A stretch of 64,000 nt of DNA from positions 343,901 through 407,900 of the forward strand of contig NZ_JSYZ01000003.1 of the NCBI RefSeq assembly GCF_001293465.1, read 5' to 3'. Each line of letters starts with the position of its first letter. Within the stretch, counting starts at the first letter, position 1. Of the stretch, positions 56,424 through 64,000 are shown piece after piece. This DNA is from Pseudomonas asplenii. Lineage in GTDB: Bacteria; Pseudomonadota; Gammaproteobacteria; Pseudomonadales; Pseudomonadaceae. The position numbers were made by a program, and so were the translations under genes. A model generated the notes under the pieces. The model was not told the origin of the DNA and did no database searches. It saw nothing but the letters and a program-made list of their open reading frames with translations.

Positions 56424-59069
56424 TCAGCAGTCCAGTGGGTTGCGTTTTTCCGGATCGATACCGAACTTGGCGATGGCCTCGGCCACCACTTTCGGTTCGA
56501 TGTCGCCACGGTCAGCCAAGGCTTCCAGGGCTGCCAACACCACGAAATGACGGTCGACCTCGAAGAAGTGACGCAGCTTCTTGCGGCTGTCACTGCGGCC
56601 GAAGCCGTCGGTACCCAGGACTTTGAATTCCTTGGATGGGACCCACTGGCGGATCTGTTCAGCAAACAGCTTCATGTAGTCGGTGGACGCGATCACCGGG
56701 CCCTTGCGACCGGAGAGGCATTCCTCGACATAGCTCTTCTTCGGCTTCTGGCCAGGGTGCAGGCGGTTGCTGCGTTCCACGGCCAGGCCGTCGCGGCGCA
56801 GTTCGTTGAAGCTGGTGACGCTCCACACATCGGCACCGATGTTGAACTGCTCGCGCAGGATCTTCGCGGCTTCACGCACTTCGCGCAGGATGGTGCCGGA
56901 GCCCATCAGTTGCACGTGGTGGGCGGCTTCCTTGGTATCTTCCTCGAGCAGGTACATGCCCTTGATGATGCCTTCCTCGACACCGGCCGGAATGGCTGGC
57001 TGCTGGTAGGACTCGTTCATCACGGTGATGTAGTAGAAGACGTCCTGCTGCTCTTCGGTCATCTTCTTCATGCCGTCCTGGATGATCACCGCCAGCTCGT
57101 AGCCGTAGGTCGGATCATAGGTGCGGCAGTTCGGGATGGTGCCGGCCAGCATGTGGCTGTGACCATCTTCGTGCTGCAGGCCTTCGCCGTTCAGTGTGGT
57201 CCGGCCGGCGGTACCGCCGATCAGGAAGCCACGGGTACGGCTGTCGCCGGCCGCCCAGGCCAGGTCGCCGATACGCTGGAAGCCGAACATCGAATAGAAG
57301 ATGTAGAACGGCAGCATCGGCTGGTTGTGGCTGGAGTACGAAGTACCGGCCGCGATGAAGGAGCTCATGGCGCCCGCTTCGTTGATGCCTTCCTCGAGGA
57401 TCTGGCCCTTCTTGTCCTCGCGGTAGAACATCACCTGGTCCTTGTCGACGGGCTCGTAGAGCTGGCCGACGGACGAGTAGATGCCCAGTTGGCGGAACAT
57501 GCCTTCCATACCGAAGGTACGGGCCTCGTCCGGGATGATCGGTACGATGCGCGAACCGATTTCCTTGTCCTTGACCAGTTGCGCGAGGATCCGCACGAAG
57601 GCCATGGTGGTGGAAATTTCACGGTCGCCCGAGCCGTCCAGGATCGCCTTGAGGGTATCCAGTGGCGGAGTCGGAACGCTGAAGCTCTTGGCGCGACGCT
57701 GGGGTACGAAACCACCCAGGGCGGCACGACGCTCGCTCAGGTAGCGGGCTTCGGCGCTGCCTTCTTCCGGCTTGAAGAACGGCAGGTTTTCCAGCTCCTC
57801 GTCCTTGACCGGGATGTCGAAACGATCGCGGAACGAACGCAGGCTGTCGACGTCGACCTTCTTGGTGTTGTGGGCGGTGTTTTTCGCTTCGCCCGCACCG
57901 GTGCCGTAACCCTTGATGGTCTTGGCCAGGATGACGGTAGGCTGTTCCTTGTGGTTGACCGCCTGGTGGTAGGCTGCATAGACCTTGTAAGGGTCGTGGC
58001 CGCCACGGTTGAGTTTCCAGATCTCGTCGTCGGACAGGTCGGCAACCATCGCCTTGAGTTCAGGCGAGTTGAAGAAGTGCTCACGGACGAACGCACCGTC
58101 CTTGGCCTTGTAGTTCTGGTATTCGCCGTCGATGACTTCGTCCATGCGGCGCTGCAGGATACCGTCGGTGTCCTTGGCCAGCAGTGGGTCCCAGAAACGG
58201 CCCCAGATGACCTTGTTGACGTTCCACTGGGCACCACGGAACACGCCTTCGAGTTCCTGGATGATCTTGCCGTTGCCGCGAACCGGGCCGTCGAGGCGCT
58301 GCAGGTTGCAGTTGATGACGAAGATCAGGTTGTCCAGCTTCTCGCGGCCGGCCAGGGCGATGGCGCCCAGGGATTCCGGCTCGTCGCACTCGCCGTCGCC
58401 CATGAAGCACCAGACCTTCTGCTTGCCTGGCTGGATGAAGCCGCGGGCTTCCAGGTACTTCATGAAACGTGCCTGGTAGATCGCCTGGATCGGCCCCAGA
58501 CCCATGGATACGGTCGGGAACTGCCAGAAGTCAGGCATCAGCCATGGGTGCGGGTAGGACGACAGACCGTTGCCATCGACTTCCTGGCGGAAGTTGTTCA
58601 TCTGGTCTTCGCTGATGCGGCCTTCCATGAAGGCGCGCGCGTAGACGCCTGGCGAGGCGTGGCCCTGGAAGTAGATCAGGTCGCCGCCGTGCTCGTCGGT
58701 CGGGGCCTGGAAGAAATAGTTGAAACCGATGTCGTACAGGGTGGCACTGGAGGCGAAGCTGGAGATGTGACCGCCCAGGTCCGAATCTTTCAGGTTCGTG
58801 CGCATGACCATGGCCAACGCGTTCCAGCGTACCAGCGAGCGAATGCGGCGTTCCATGAACAGGTCGCCAGGCATGCGTGCTTCGTGGGTGACGGGAATCG
58901 TGTTGCGGTACGGCGTAGTGATGGCGTAGGGCAGTTGCGAACCGCTGCGGGTCGCGAGTTCACCCATACGGGTCATCAGATAGTGAGCACGGTCTTCGCC
59001 TTCTTTGTCGAGAACCGATTCCAGGGCGTCCAGCCATTCCTGGGTTTCGACGGGATCGAGGTCTTGCAT
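56424..59069 (-). CDS. aceE: Pyruvate dehydrogenase E1 component AceE
   Basis: Homodimeric E1 of 881 residues that decarboxylates pyruvate with thiamine diphosphate. The cofactor motif is MGDGECDEPESLGAI (about 224-238) with NCNLQRLDGPV; the N-terminal YFQGHASPGVYARAFMEGR and HMLAGTIPNCRTYDP are typical of AceE. GGAG is 8-9 bases before the ATG at 59069. First gene of aceEF, divergent from glnE. Confidence 0.97.
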   Translation of the reverse strand: MQDLDPVETQEWLDALESVLDKEGEDRAHYLMTRMGELATRSGSQLPYAITTPYRNTIPVTHEARMPGDLFMERRIRSLVRWNALAMVMRTNLKDSDLGGHISSFASSATLYDIGFNYFFQAPTDEHGGDLIYFQGHASPGVYARAFMEGRISEDQMNNFRQEVDGNGLSSYPHPWLMPDFWQFPTVSMGLGPIQAIYQARFMKYLEARGFIQPGKQKVWCFMGDGECDEPESLGAIALAGREKLDNLIFVINCNLQRLDGPVRGNGKIIQELEGVFRGAQWNVNKVIWGRFWDPLLAKDTDGILQRRMDEVIDGEYQNYKAKDGAFVREHFFNSPELKAMVADLSDDEIWKLNRGGHDPYKVYAAYHQAVNHKEQPTVILAKTIKGYGTGAGEAKNTAHNTKKVDVDSLRSFRDRFDIPVKDEELENLPFFKPEEGSAEARYLSERRAALGGFVPQRRAKSFSVPTPPLDTLKAILDGSGDREISTTMAFVRILAQLVKDKEIGSRIVPIIPDEARTFGMEGMFRQLGIYSSVGQLYEPVDKDQVMFYREDKKGQILEEGINEAGAMSSFIAAGTSYSSHNQPMLPFYIFYSMFGFQRIGDLAWAAGDSRTRGFLIGGTAGRTTLNGEGLQHEDGHSHMLAGTIPNCRTYDPTYGYELAVIIQDGMKKMTEEQQDVFYYITVMNESYQQPAIPAGVEEGIIKGMYLLEEDTKEAAHHVQLMGSGTILREVREAAKILREQFNIGADVWSVTSFNELRRDGLAVERSNRLHPGQKPKKSYVEECLSGRKGPVIASTDYMKLFAEQIRQWVPSKEFKVLGTDGFGRSDSRKKLRHFFEVDRHFVVLAALEALADRGDIEPKVVAEAIAKFGIDPEKRNPLDC

Positions 59070-59178
59070 GGCTTGCTCCAGGGCGGAAAGGCTTCCAGAA
59101 TCGGTTGCCTGAGTTTGCGACTGGCCTTGTGGGCAGACGACATAAATTCTTGGATTATCCGGAGGTTGATCCGGGGTT

Positions 59179-59193
59179 CTGTAGTTTTACTAC
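59179..59193. promoter_or_regulatory. Palindromic operator 1 in the aceE promoter region
   Basis: CTGTAGTTTTACTAC contains the perfect palindrome GTAGT-N3-ACTAC. Together with the second copy it forms an exact inverted pair. The GT-N3-AC core is that of FadR-subfamily GntR regulators such as PdhR. A TATACAT -10-like element for aceE (59221-59227, minus strand) lies between the two. Confidence 0.7.
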
Positions 59194-59232
59194 AAATCGC
59201 CAACCATTTCAGCCTTTCGAATGTATAGACGA

Positions 59233-59247
59233 GTAGTAAAACTACAG
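59233..59247. promoter_or_regulatory. Palindromic operator 2 in the aceE promoter region
   Basis: GTAGTAAAACTACAG is the exact reverse complement of operator 1. The centres of the two sites are 52 bases apart, about five helical turns, so the same regulator could bind both on one face of the DNA. Confidence 0.7.
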
Positions 59248-59452
59248 ATCAACGTACGAAAACTTCCTGCTGCGTTGTGAGAATAATCGATATTGTTGGT
59301 TGAAAATAAACCTTGTCAGGTGTTTGCTTGATGTTGGCTGCCAAAAAAAAACGATTATCAGCTATTTCCAACTTTTGTTCGACACTACTTTCCGGGGCAT
59401 GCTTCTCGCCCTCACCGTTCGCGGCTGCTTGTTCGCCGATCAAGGATAGACC

Positions 59453-62392
59453 ATGAGCCTACCTGCACTGGCCGTTTTGCCGGCCGTTCTCCAGCCTTTT
59501 GTCAGTCGGGCCGAACAGTCCTTCCGTGCGGCCGTCTCCGCACTGGGCGACGATCACGGCCTGGCCGGATGGCCGCCCGGGCGCTGGGCCGATTTCGCCC
59601 GGGTCAGTGCCGCCAGCGACTTCTTTATTGAACAGGTGGTTCGTGACCCTTTGATGTTGCTGGAGCTGGTGCAGTTCGGCGACCTGGACCGGGTCTTCGC
59701 TCCCGGCGAACTGTGCGGTCAGATCGCCGCCGCCGTCCAGCAGGCCGAAACCGAGGATGAGCTGGGGCGGGTCCTGCGTCGTCAGCGCAATCGCCAGCAG
59801 GTGCGGATCATCTGGCGCGATCTGACGCGCCAGGCCGACCTGGTGCAGACCTGTCGCGACCTTTCGGACATGGCCGACGCCTGTATCGATCAGGCCTATC
59901 AATGGCTGTACCTGCGCCATTGCCAGCAGTTCGGTACGCCGACCGGTCGGCGCAGCGGCGAGCCGCAGCAGATGGTCATCCTCGGCATGGGCAAGCTCGG
60001 TGCCGTGGAATTGAACCTGTCCTCCGACATCGACCTGATCTTCGCCTACCCGGAAGGCGGCGAGACCGTCGGGGTCAAACGCCCGCTGGACAACCAGGAG
60101 TTTTTCATCCGCCTGGGCCAGCGGCTGATCAAGGCGCTGGACCCGATCACCGTCGACGGTTTCGTCTTCCGCGTCGACATGCGCCTGCGTCCCTATGGCT
60201 CGGCCGGGGCGCTGGTGCTGAGCTTCAACGCCCTGGAGCAGTATTACCAGGACCAGGGGCGCGACTGGGAACGCTACGCGATGATCAAGGCGCGGGTGGT
60301 GGCCGGCGACCAGGCGGCGGGCGCGCACCTGCTGGAAATGCTCCGTCCGTTCGTCTATCGGCGCTACCTGGACTTCTCGGCGATCGAAGCGCTGCGCACC
60401 ATGAAACAGCTGATTCAGCAGGAAGTGCGCCGCAAGGGCATGGCCGAGAACATCAAGCTGGGCTCAGGCGGCATTCGCGAGGTCGAGTTCATCGCCCAGG
60501 CGTTCCAGCTGATTCACGGCGGGCGTGACCTGAGCCTGCAGCAGCGGCCCTTGCTGAAGGTCCTGGGCACCCTCGAGGGCCAGGGCTACCTGCCGTCGGC
60601 GGTGGTCGCCGAACTGCGCGCCGGCTATGAGTTCCTGCGTTATACCGAGCATGCGATCCAGGCGATTGCCGACCGTCAGACCCAGATGCTGCCCGATGAC
60701 GAAAAGGATCGGGCACGTATCGCCTTCATGCTCGGTTTCGACAGTTGGTCGGCCTTTCATGAGCAGTTGATGCACTGGCGTGGCCGGATCGACTGGCATT
60801 TTCGCCAGGTCATCGCCGACCCGGACGAAGATGAGAGCGAAGAATGCCAGGTGGCCGTCGGTGGCGAATGGTTGCCCTTGTGGGAAGAGGCCCAGGATGA
60901 AGAGGCTGCCAGCCGTCAGTTGCAGGAAGCCGGTTTCAAGGATGCGCCCAAGGCGTTGAGGCAGCTTGCATCATTGCGTGCCAGTGCGCAGTTGCGGGCC
61001 ATGCAGCGTCTCGGTCGCGAGCGCCTGGATGCCTTTATCCCACGGTTGCTGGCCCAGGCGGTCGAACATGCCGACCCGGACCTGGTGCTGGAGCGGGTGT
61101 TGCCGCTGGTCGAGGCGGTCGCCCGGCGTTCTGCCTACCTTGTGCTGCTCACGGAAAACCCCGGGGCCTTGCGCCAGTTGCTGACTCTGTGTGCCGCCAG
61201 CCCGTGGATTGCCGAGCAGATCACCCGGTTCCCGATGCTGCTTGACGAGTTGCTCAACGAGGGGCGGCTGTTCAAGCCGCCGCTGGCACCGGAGCTGGCG
61301 GCCGAGCTGCGTGAGCGCCTGACACGGATTCCCGAGGATGACCTCGAACAGCAGATGGAGGCCCTGCGCCACTTCAAGCTGGCGCATCGGCTGCGGGTCG
61401 CCGCTTCGGAAATCTCCGGCAGCCTGCCGCTGATGAAGGTCAGCGACTACCTGACCTGGCTGGCCGAGGCGATCCTGGAGCAGGTGCTGGCCCTGGCCTG
61501 GCGGCAGACCGTGAGCAAGTACGGTTCGCCGCGGCGTGCCGATGGCAGCCTGTGCGATCCCGGCTTCATCATTGTCGGCTATGGCAAGGTGGGCGGGATC
61601 GAGCTTGGGCACGGTTCCGACCTGGACCTGGTGTTCATCCATGATGGCGATCCGAATGCCGAGACCGACGGCGCCAAGCCGATCGATACGGCACAGTTCT
61701 TCACCCGCCTGGGGCAGCGGATCATTCACCTGTTGACCACCCAGACCAACTCCGGCCAGCTCTATGAGGTGGACATGCGCCTGCGTCCGTCGGGGGCTTC
61801 CGGGCTGCTGGTCAGTTCCCTCGGGGCGTTCGAGCGCTATCAGCAGAACGAGGCCTGGACCTGGGAACACCAGGCGTTGATCCGTGCCCGGGTGCTGGTG
61901 GGTTGCCCGGGCGTCGGGGCGGCCTTCGAGAAAGTCCGCGCGGCGGTGCTGGGGCGTGAGCGGGACCTGCCGACCCTGCGCCAGGAGGTCAGCGAGATGC
62001 GCGCCAAGATGCGCGACAACCTCGGCAGCAAGGCGACCGCGGCCGGCACCGCGGCCAATGCCTTCGAGGCGACGGCGCCGTTCGACCTCAAGCAGGACGC
62101 CGGAGGTATCGTCGATATCGAATTTATGGTGCAATACGCGACTTTGGCCTGGTCGAAAGAGCACCCGGCATTACTGCGTTACACGGATAACATCCGCATT
62201 CTGGAAGGGCTGGAGCAGGCCGGGTTGATCCCCGCCGCCGATGCCGCCCTGCTGCGCGAGGCCTACAAGGCCTACCGTTCCGCCGCCCACCGCCAGGCCC
62301 TGCAGAAGGAGGCCGGCGTCATCGGCGGCGACCAGTTCACGGTCGAACGGCGCGATGTGATGCGGATCTGGGCTGAACTGGGACTAAGCTAG
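59453..62392 (+). CDS. glnE: Bifunctional glutamine synthetase adenylyltransferase/adenylyl-removing enzyme GlnE
   Basis: Enzyme of 979 residues that switches glutamine synthetase off and on by AMP transfer. Two nucleotidyltransferase halves are visible: MGKLGAVELNLSSDIDLIFAYPEG (about 179-202) and YGKVGGIELGHGSDLDLVFIHDG (about 708-730). The first is the deadenylylating, the second the adenylylating half in known GlnE. Length is normal. Divergent from aceE. Confidence 0.96.
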   Translation: MSLPALAVLPAVLQPFVSRAEQSFRAAVSALGDDHGLAGWPPGRWADFARVSAASDFFIEQVVRDPLMLLELVQFGDLDRVFAPGELCGQIAAAVQQAETEDELGRVLRRQRNRQQVRIIWRDLTRQADLVQTCRDLSDMADACIDQAYQWLYLRHCQQFGTPTGRRSGEPQQMVILGMGKLGAVELNLSSDIDLIFAYPEGGETVGVKRPLDNQEFFIRLGQRLIKALDPITVDGFVFRVDMRLRPYGSAGALVLSFNALEQYYQDQGRDWERYAMIKARVVAGDQAAGAHLLEMLRPFVYRRYLDFSAIEALRTMKQLIQQEVRRKGMAENIKLGSGGIREVEFIAQAFQLIHGGRDLSLQQRPLLKVLGTLEGQGYLPSAVVAELRAGYEFLRYTEHAIQAIADRQTQMLPDDEKDRARIAFMLGFDSWSAFHEQLMHWRGRIDWHFRQVIADPDEDESEECQVAVGGEWLPLWEEAQDEEAASRQLQEAGFKDAPKALRQLASLRASAQLRAMQRLGRERLDAFIPRLLAQAVEHADPDLVLERVLPLVEAVARRSAYLVLLTENPGALRQLLTLCAASPWIAEQITRFPMLLDELLNEGRLFKPPLAPELAAELRERLTRIPEDDLEQQMEALRHFKLAHRLRVAASEISGSLPLMKVSDYLTWLAEAILEQVLALAWRQTVSKYGSPRRADGSLCDPGFIIVGYGKVGGIELGHGSDLDLVFIHDGDPNAETDGAKPIDTAQFFTRLGQRIIHLLTTQTNSGQLYEVDMRLRPSGASGLLVSSLGAFERYQQNEAWTWEHQALIRARVLVGCPGVGAAFEKVRAAVLGRERDLPTLRQEVSEMRAKMRDNLGSKATAAGTAANAFEATAPFDLKQDAGGIVDIEFMVQYATLAWSKEHPALLRYTDNIRILEGLEQAGLIPAADAALLREAYKAYRSAAHRQALQKEAGVIGGDQFTVERRDVMRIWAELGLS

Positions 62393-62459
62393 GGCCTGCA
62401 TGGAACTCGTCGCGCAGGCGGTTTCGTACACGGCCTGGGACGGCCATGGGCAAAGACCG

Positions 62460-62478
62460 GGGAGGCTACAGGCCTCCC
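62460..62478 (+). other. Small hairpin between glnE and waaF
   Basis: GGGAGGC - TACAG - GCCTCCC, followed by TGATCGTTTCC, 20 bases before the waaF start codon. Could be a weak terminator of glnE or a leader structure of waaF; no decision possible. Confidence 0.35.
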
Positions 62479-62498
62479 TGATCGTTTCCGGAATATTT

Positions 62499-63533
62499 AT
62501 GAAAATTCTCATCGTTGGGCCCAGCTGGGTCGGTGACATGGTGATGGCTCAGACACTGTTCCAGTGCCTGAAGCAACGCCACCCGCAGTGCGAGATCGAT
62601 GTGCTGGCTCCCGAGTGGAGTCGCCCGATCCTCGAACGCATGCCCGAAGTTCGTGCGGCCTTGAGCTTTCCGCTCGGCCACGGTGTGCTCGACCTGGCCA
62701 CCCGGCGCAAGATCGGCAAGTCCCTGGCGGGCCAGTACGATCAGGCCATTCTCCTGCCCAACTCGTTGAAGTCGGCGCTGGTGCCGTTTTTTGCCGGTAT
62801 CCCGAAGCGCACCGGCTGGCGTGGAGAATTCCGCTATGGCCTGCTCAATGATGTGCGCAAGCTGGACAAGGAGCGCTATCCGCTGATGATCGAGCGGTTC
62901 ATGGCCCTGGCCTACGAGCCGGGCGCCGAATTGCCGACGCCTTATCCACGCCCTTTGCTGCAGATCGATCCGGCCAGCCGCGCGGCGGCGCTGGGCAAGT
63001 TCGAGCTGGTGCTCGACCGGCCGGTACTGGCCCTGTGCCCGGGCGCCGAGTTCGGCGAGTCCAAGCGCTGGCCCTCGGAGCACTATGCGAAAGTCGCCGA
63101 GACGAAGATCCGTGAAGGCTGGCAGGTCTGGCTGTTCGGTTCGAAGAACGACCATGCGGTCGGCGAGGATATTCGCCAGCGGCTGATTCCCGGTTTGCGC
63201 GAAGAGGCGGTGAATCTCAGTGGCGCCACATCGCTGGCCGAGGCGATCGACCTGCTGTCCTGTGCCGACTCGGTGGTCTCCAACGACTCGGGCCTGATGC
63301 ACGTGGCGGCTGCGCTGAATCGTCCGCTGGTGGCGGTGTACGGCTCGACCTCGCCAGGCTTCACGCCGCCGTTGGCGGATCAGGTGGAAATCGTCCGCCT
63401 GGGCCTGGAGTGCAGCCCCTGCTTCGAGCGTACCTGCCGCTTCGGGCACTACAATTGCCTGCGCCAGCTGTTGCCTGCGCCGGTGAATGAGGCCCTGCAG
63501 CGTCTGCAGGGCTCCCCCGTCGAGGTGCGGTAA
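62499..63533 (+). CDS. waaF: ADP-heptose:LPS heptosyltransferase II (WaaF)
   Basis: Glycosyltransferase family 9 enzyme of 344 residues that adds the second heptose to the LPS inner core. The N-terminus MKILIVGPSWVGDMVMAQTLFQ and the C-terminal SNDSGLMHVAAALNRPLVAVYGSTSP are diagnostic. ATG at 62499 gives this N-terminus; the longer open frame upstream is not used. One base separates it from waaC. ilvE, which lies between glnE and waaF in some pseudomonads, is absent here. Confidence 0.95.
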   Translation: MKILIVGPSWVGDMVMAQTLFQCLKQRHPQCEIDVLAPEWSRPILERMPEVRAALSFPLGHGVLDLATRRKIGKSLAGQYDQAILLPNSLKSALVPFFAGIPKRTGWRGEFRYGLLNDVRKLDKERYPLMIERFMALAYEPGAELPTPYPRPLLQIDPASRAAALGKFELVLDRPVLALCPGAEFGESKRWPSEHYAKVAETKIREGWQVWLFGSKNDHAVGEDIRQRLIPGLREEAVNLSGATSLAEAIDLLSCADSVVSNDSGLMHVAAALNRPLVAVYGSTSPGFTPPLADQVEIVRLGLECSPCFERTCRFGHYNCLRQLLPAPVNEALQRLQGSPVEVR

Positions 63534-63534
63534 C

Positions 63535-64000
63535 TTGCGCGTATTGCTGGTCAAGACGTCCTCCCTGGGGGACGTGATTCATGCCCTGCCGGCGCTGACC
63601 GATGCGGCCCGGGCCATTCCCGGCATCCGCTTCGACTGGGTGGTCGAGGAAGGTTTTGCCGAGATTCCGAGCTGGCATCCGGCGGTGGACAAGGTGATTC
63701 CGGTGGCGATCCGCCGCTGGCGCAAGAACCTCTGGCAGACGTTCAAAAGTGGCGAATGGAAGCGCTTCAAGCAGAATGTGCGGGCGACGAAATACGACCT
63801 GGTGATCGATGCCCAGGGGCTGGTGAAAAGTGCGTTCCTGACCCGCTATGTGAAGGCCCCGGTTGCCGGGCTGGACAAACAGTCGGCCCGTGAGCCGCTG
63901 GCCAGTCGTTTCTATTCCCGGCGCCTGGCTGTGGCGCGGGGGCAGCATGCGGTCGAGCGGGTGCGGCAGTTGTTCGCTGTGGCGCTGGGCTATGACTTGC
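63535..64000 (+). CDS. waaC: ADP-heptose:LPS heptosyltransferase I (WaaC), 5' part
   Basis: Start of the heptosyltransferase that attaches the first heptose to Kdo of the LPS core; it runs off the window end after about 155 residues. The TTG at 63535 gives the family N-terminus RVLLVKTSSLGDVIHALPALTDA, with GAGG 9 bases upstream. Other conserved parts are FDWVVEEGFAEIPSWHPAVDKVIPVAIRRWRK and YDLVIDAQGLVKSA. Probably translated with waaF. Confidence 0.93.
   Translation, partial: MRVLLVKTSSLGDVIHALPALTDAARAIPGIRFDWVVEEGFAEIPSWHPAVDKVIPVAIRRWRKNLWQTFKSGEWKRFKQNVRATKYDLVIDAQGLVKSAFLTRYVKAPVAGLDKQSAREPLASRFYSRRLAVARGQHAVERVRQLFAVALGYDL

Larger units (their letters stand above)
59070..59452. promoter_or_regulatory. 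Divergent aceE / glnE promoter region
   Basis: A 383-base gap, AT-rich in its middle, carrying the aceE operators and, from about 59250 to 59440, the glnE leader with an A9 run near 59343. A short minus-strand frame here is not supported as a gene. Confidence 0.5.

Noticed and set aside
56547..59228. Plus-strand frame of 893 codons opposite aceE
   Set aside because: Antisense shadow of pyruvate dehydrogenase E1; no domain and no ribosome-binding site of note.
59249..59443. Short minus-strand frame upstream of aceE
   Set aside because: Lies in the divergent promoter region, has no recognisable family and no good start context.
62393..62498. Missing ilvE between glnE and waaF as a deletion
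   Set aside because: Some pseudomonads, such as P. putida as I recall, have glnE and waaF adjacent; this is a normal gene order rather than a loss visible here.

Overview
The window is about 64 kb of GC-rich, densely packed chromosome. The organism is most likely a Pseudomonas of the fluorescens complex. The reasons are the block dipA-aceF-aceE / glnE-waaF-waaC together with msrA, cvrA, mscK, selO and metY, which resembles the neighbourhood I remember from P. aeruginosa and P. putida, a Pseudomonas-style REP palindrome behind rlmJ, and the protein sequences themselves. Synteny is from memory and was not searched.

Layout. (1) 1-8451, plus strand: a type II secretion operon gspD (cut by the window edge)-E-F-G-H-I-J-K-L-M, almost every junction a 4-base overlap. 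(2) 8453-10748: an MFS transporter divergent from a LysR regulator. (3) 10833-11422: a RelE-like toxin / HTH antitoxin pair. (4) 11531-30460, minus strand: a 22-gene aryl polyene (APE) pigment cluster. Transcription runs from apeC at 30460 down to 11531. The APE core follows the order C-D-E-F-G-H/I-J-K-L-M-N-O-P-Q-R. Inserted are an aromatic ammonia-lyase, a CPA2-type antiporter, a flavoprotein with flavin-dependent halogenase signatures and a methyltransferase; two small exported proteins follow apeR. (5) 30825-32966: a lone ParA-like ATPase, trxC, and a higBA toxin-antitoxin pair with two operator-like repeats. (6) 32989-41534: selO, mscK, cvrA and an acyl-CoA dehydrogenase. (7) 41723-47617: divergent putA/putP with a repeated AGGTGCAAC operator. 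(8) 47688-54130: metY, a DUF2165 membrane protein, rlmJ, REP, msrA, and a GGDEF-EAL phosphodiesterase (dipA-like). (9) 54460-64000: aceF and aceE (pyruvate dehydrogenase), glnE, waaF and the start of waaC.

How the parts work together. In the APE cluster the ammonia-lyase and the CoA-ligase-like domain would supply and activate an aryl starter on the ACPs. ApeO/ApeC, ApeR, ApeQ and ApeP/ApeI would extend and dehydrate the chain. The methyltransferase and the halogenase-like enzyme would decorate the aromatic head. ApeD/ApeJ-type acyl- and glycosyltransferases would attach the polyene to a lipid carrier, and ApeL/ApeM/ApeN would move it to the outer membrane. Toxin-antitoxin pairs lie on both sides of this block, which fits an accessory insertion in an otherwise core region.

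The most unusual content is in the tailoring genes of the APE cluster, the palindromic operators of aceE, the PutA operator array, and a near-identical pair of lipoyl domains in AceF. No rRNA, tRNA, CRISPR array or insertion sequence was recognised.
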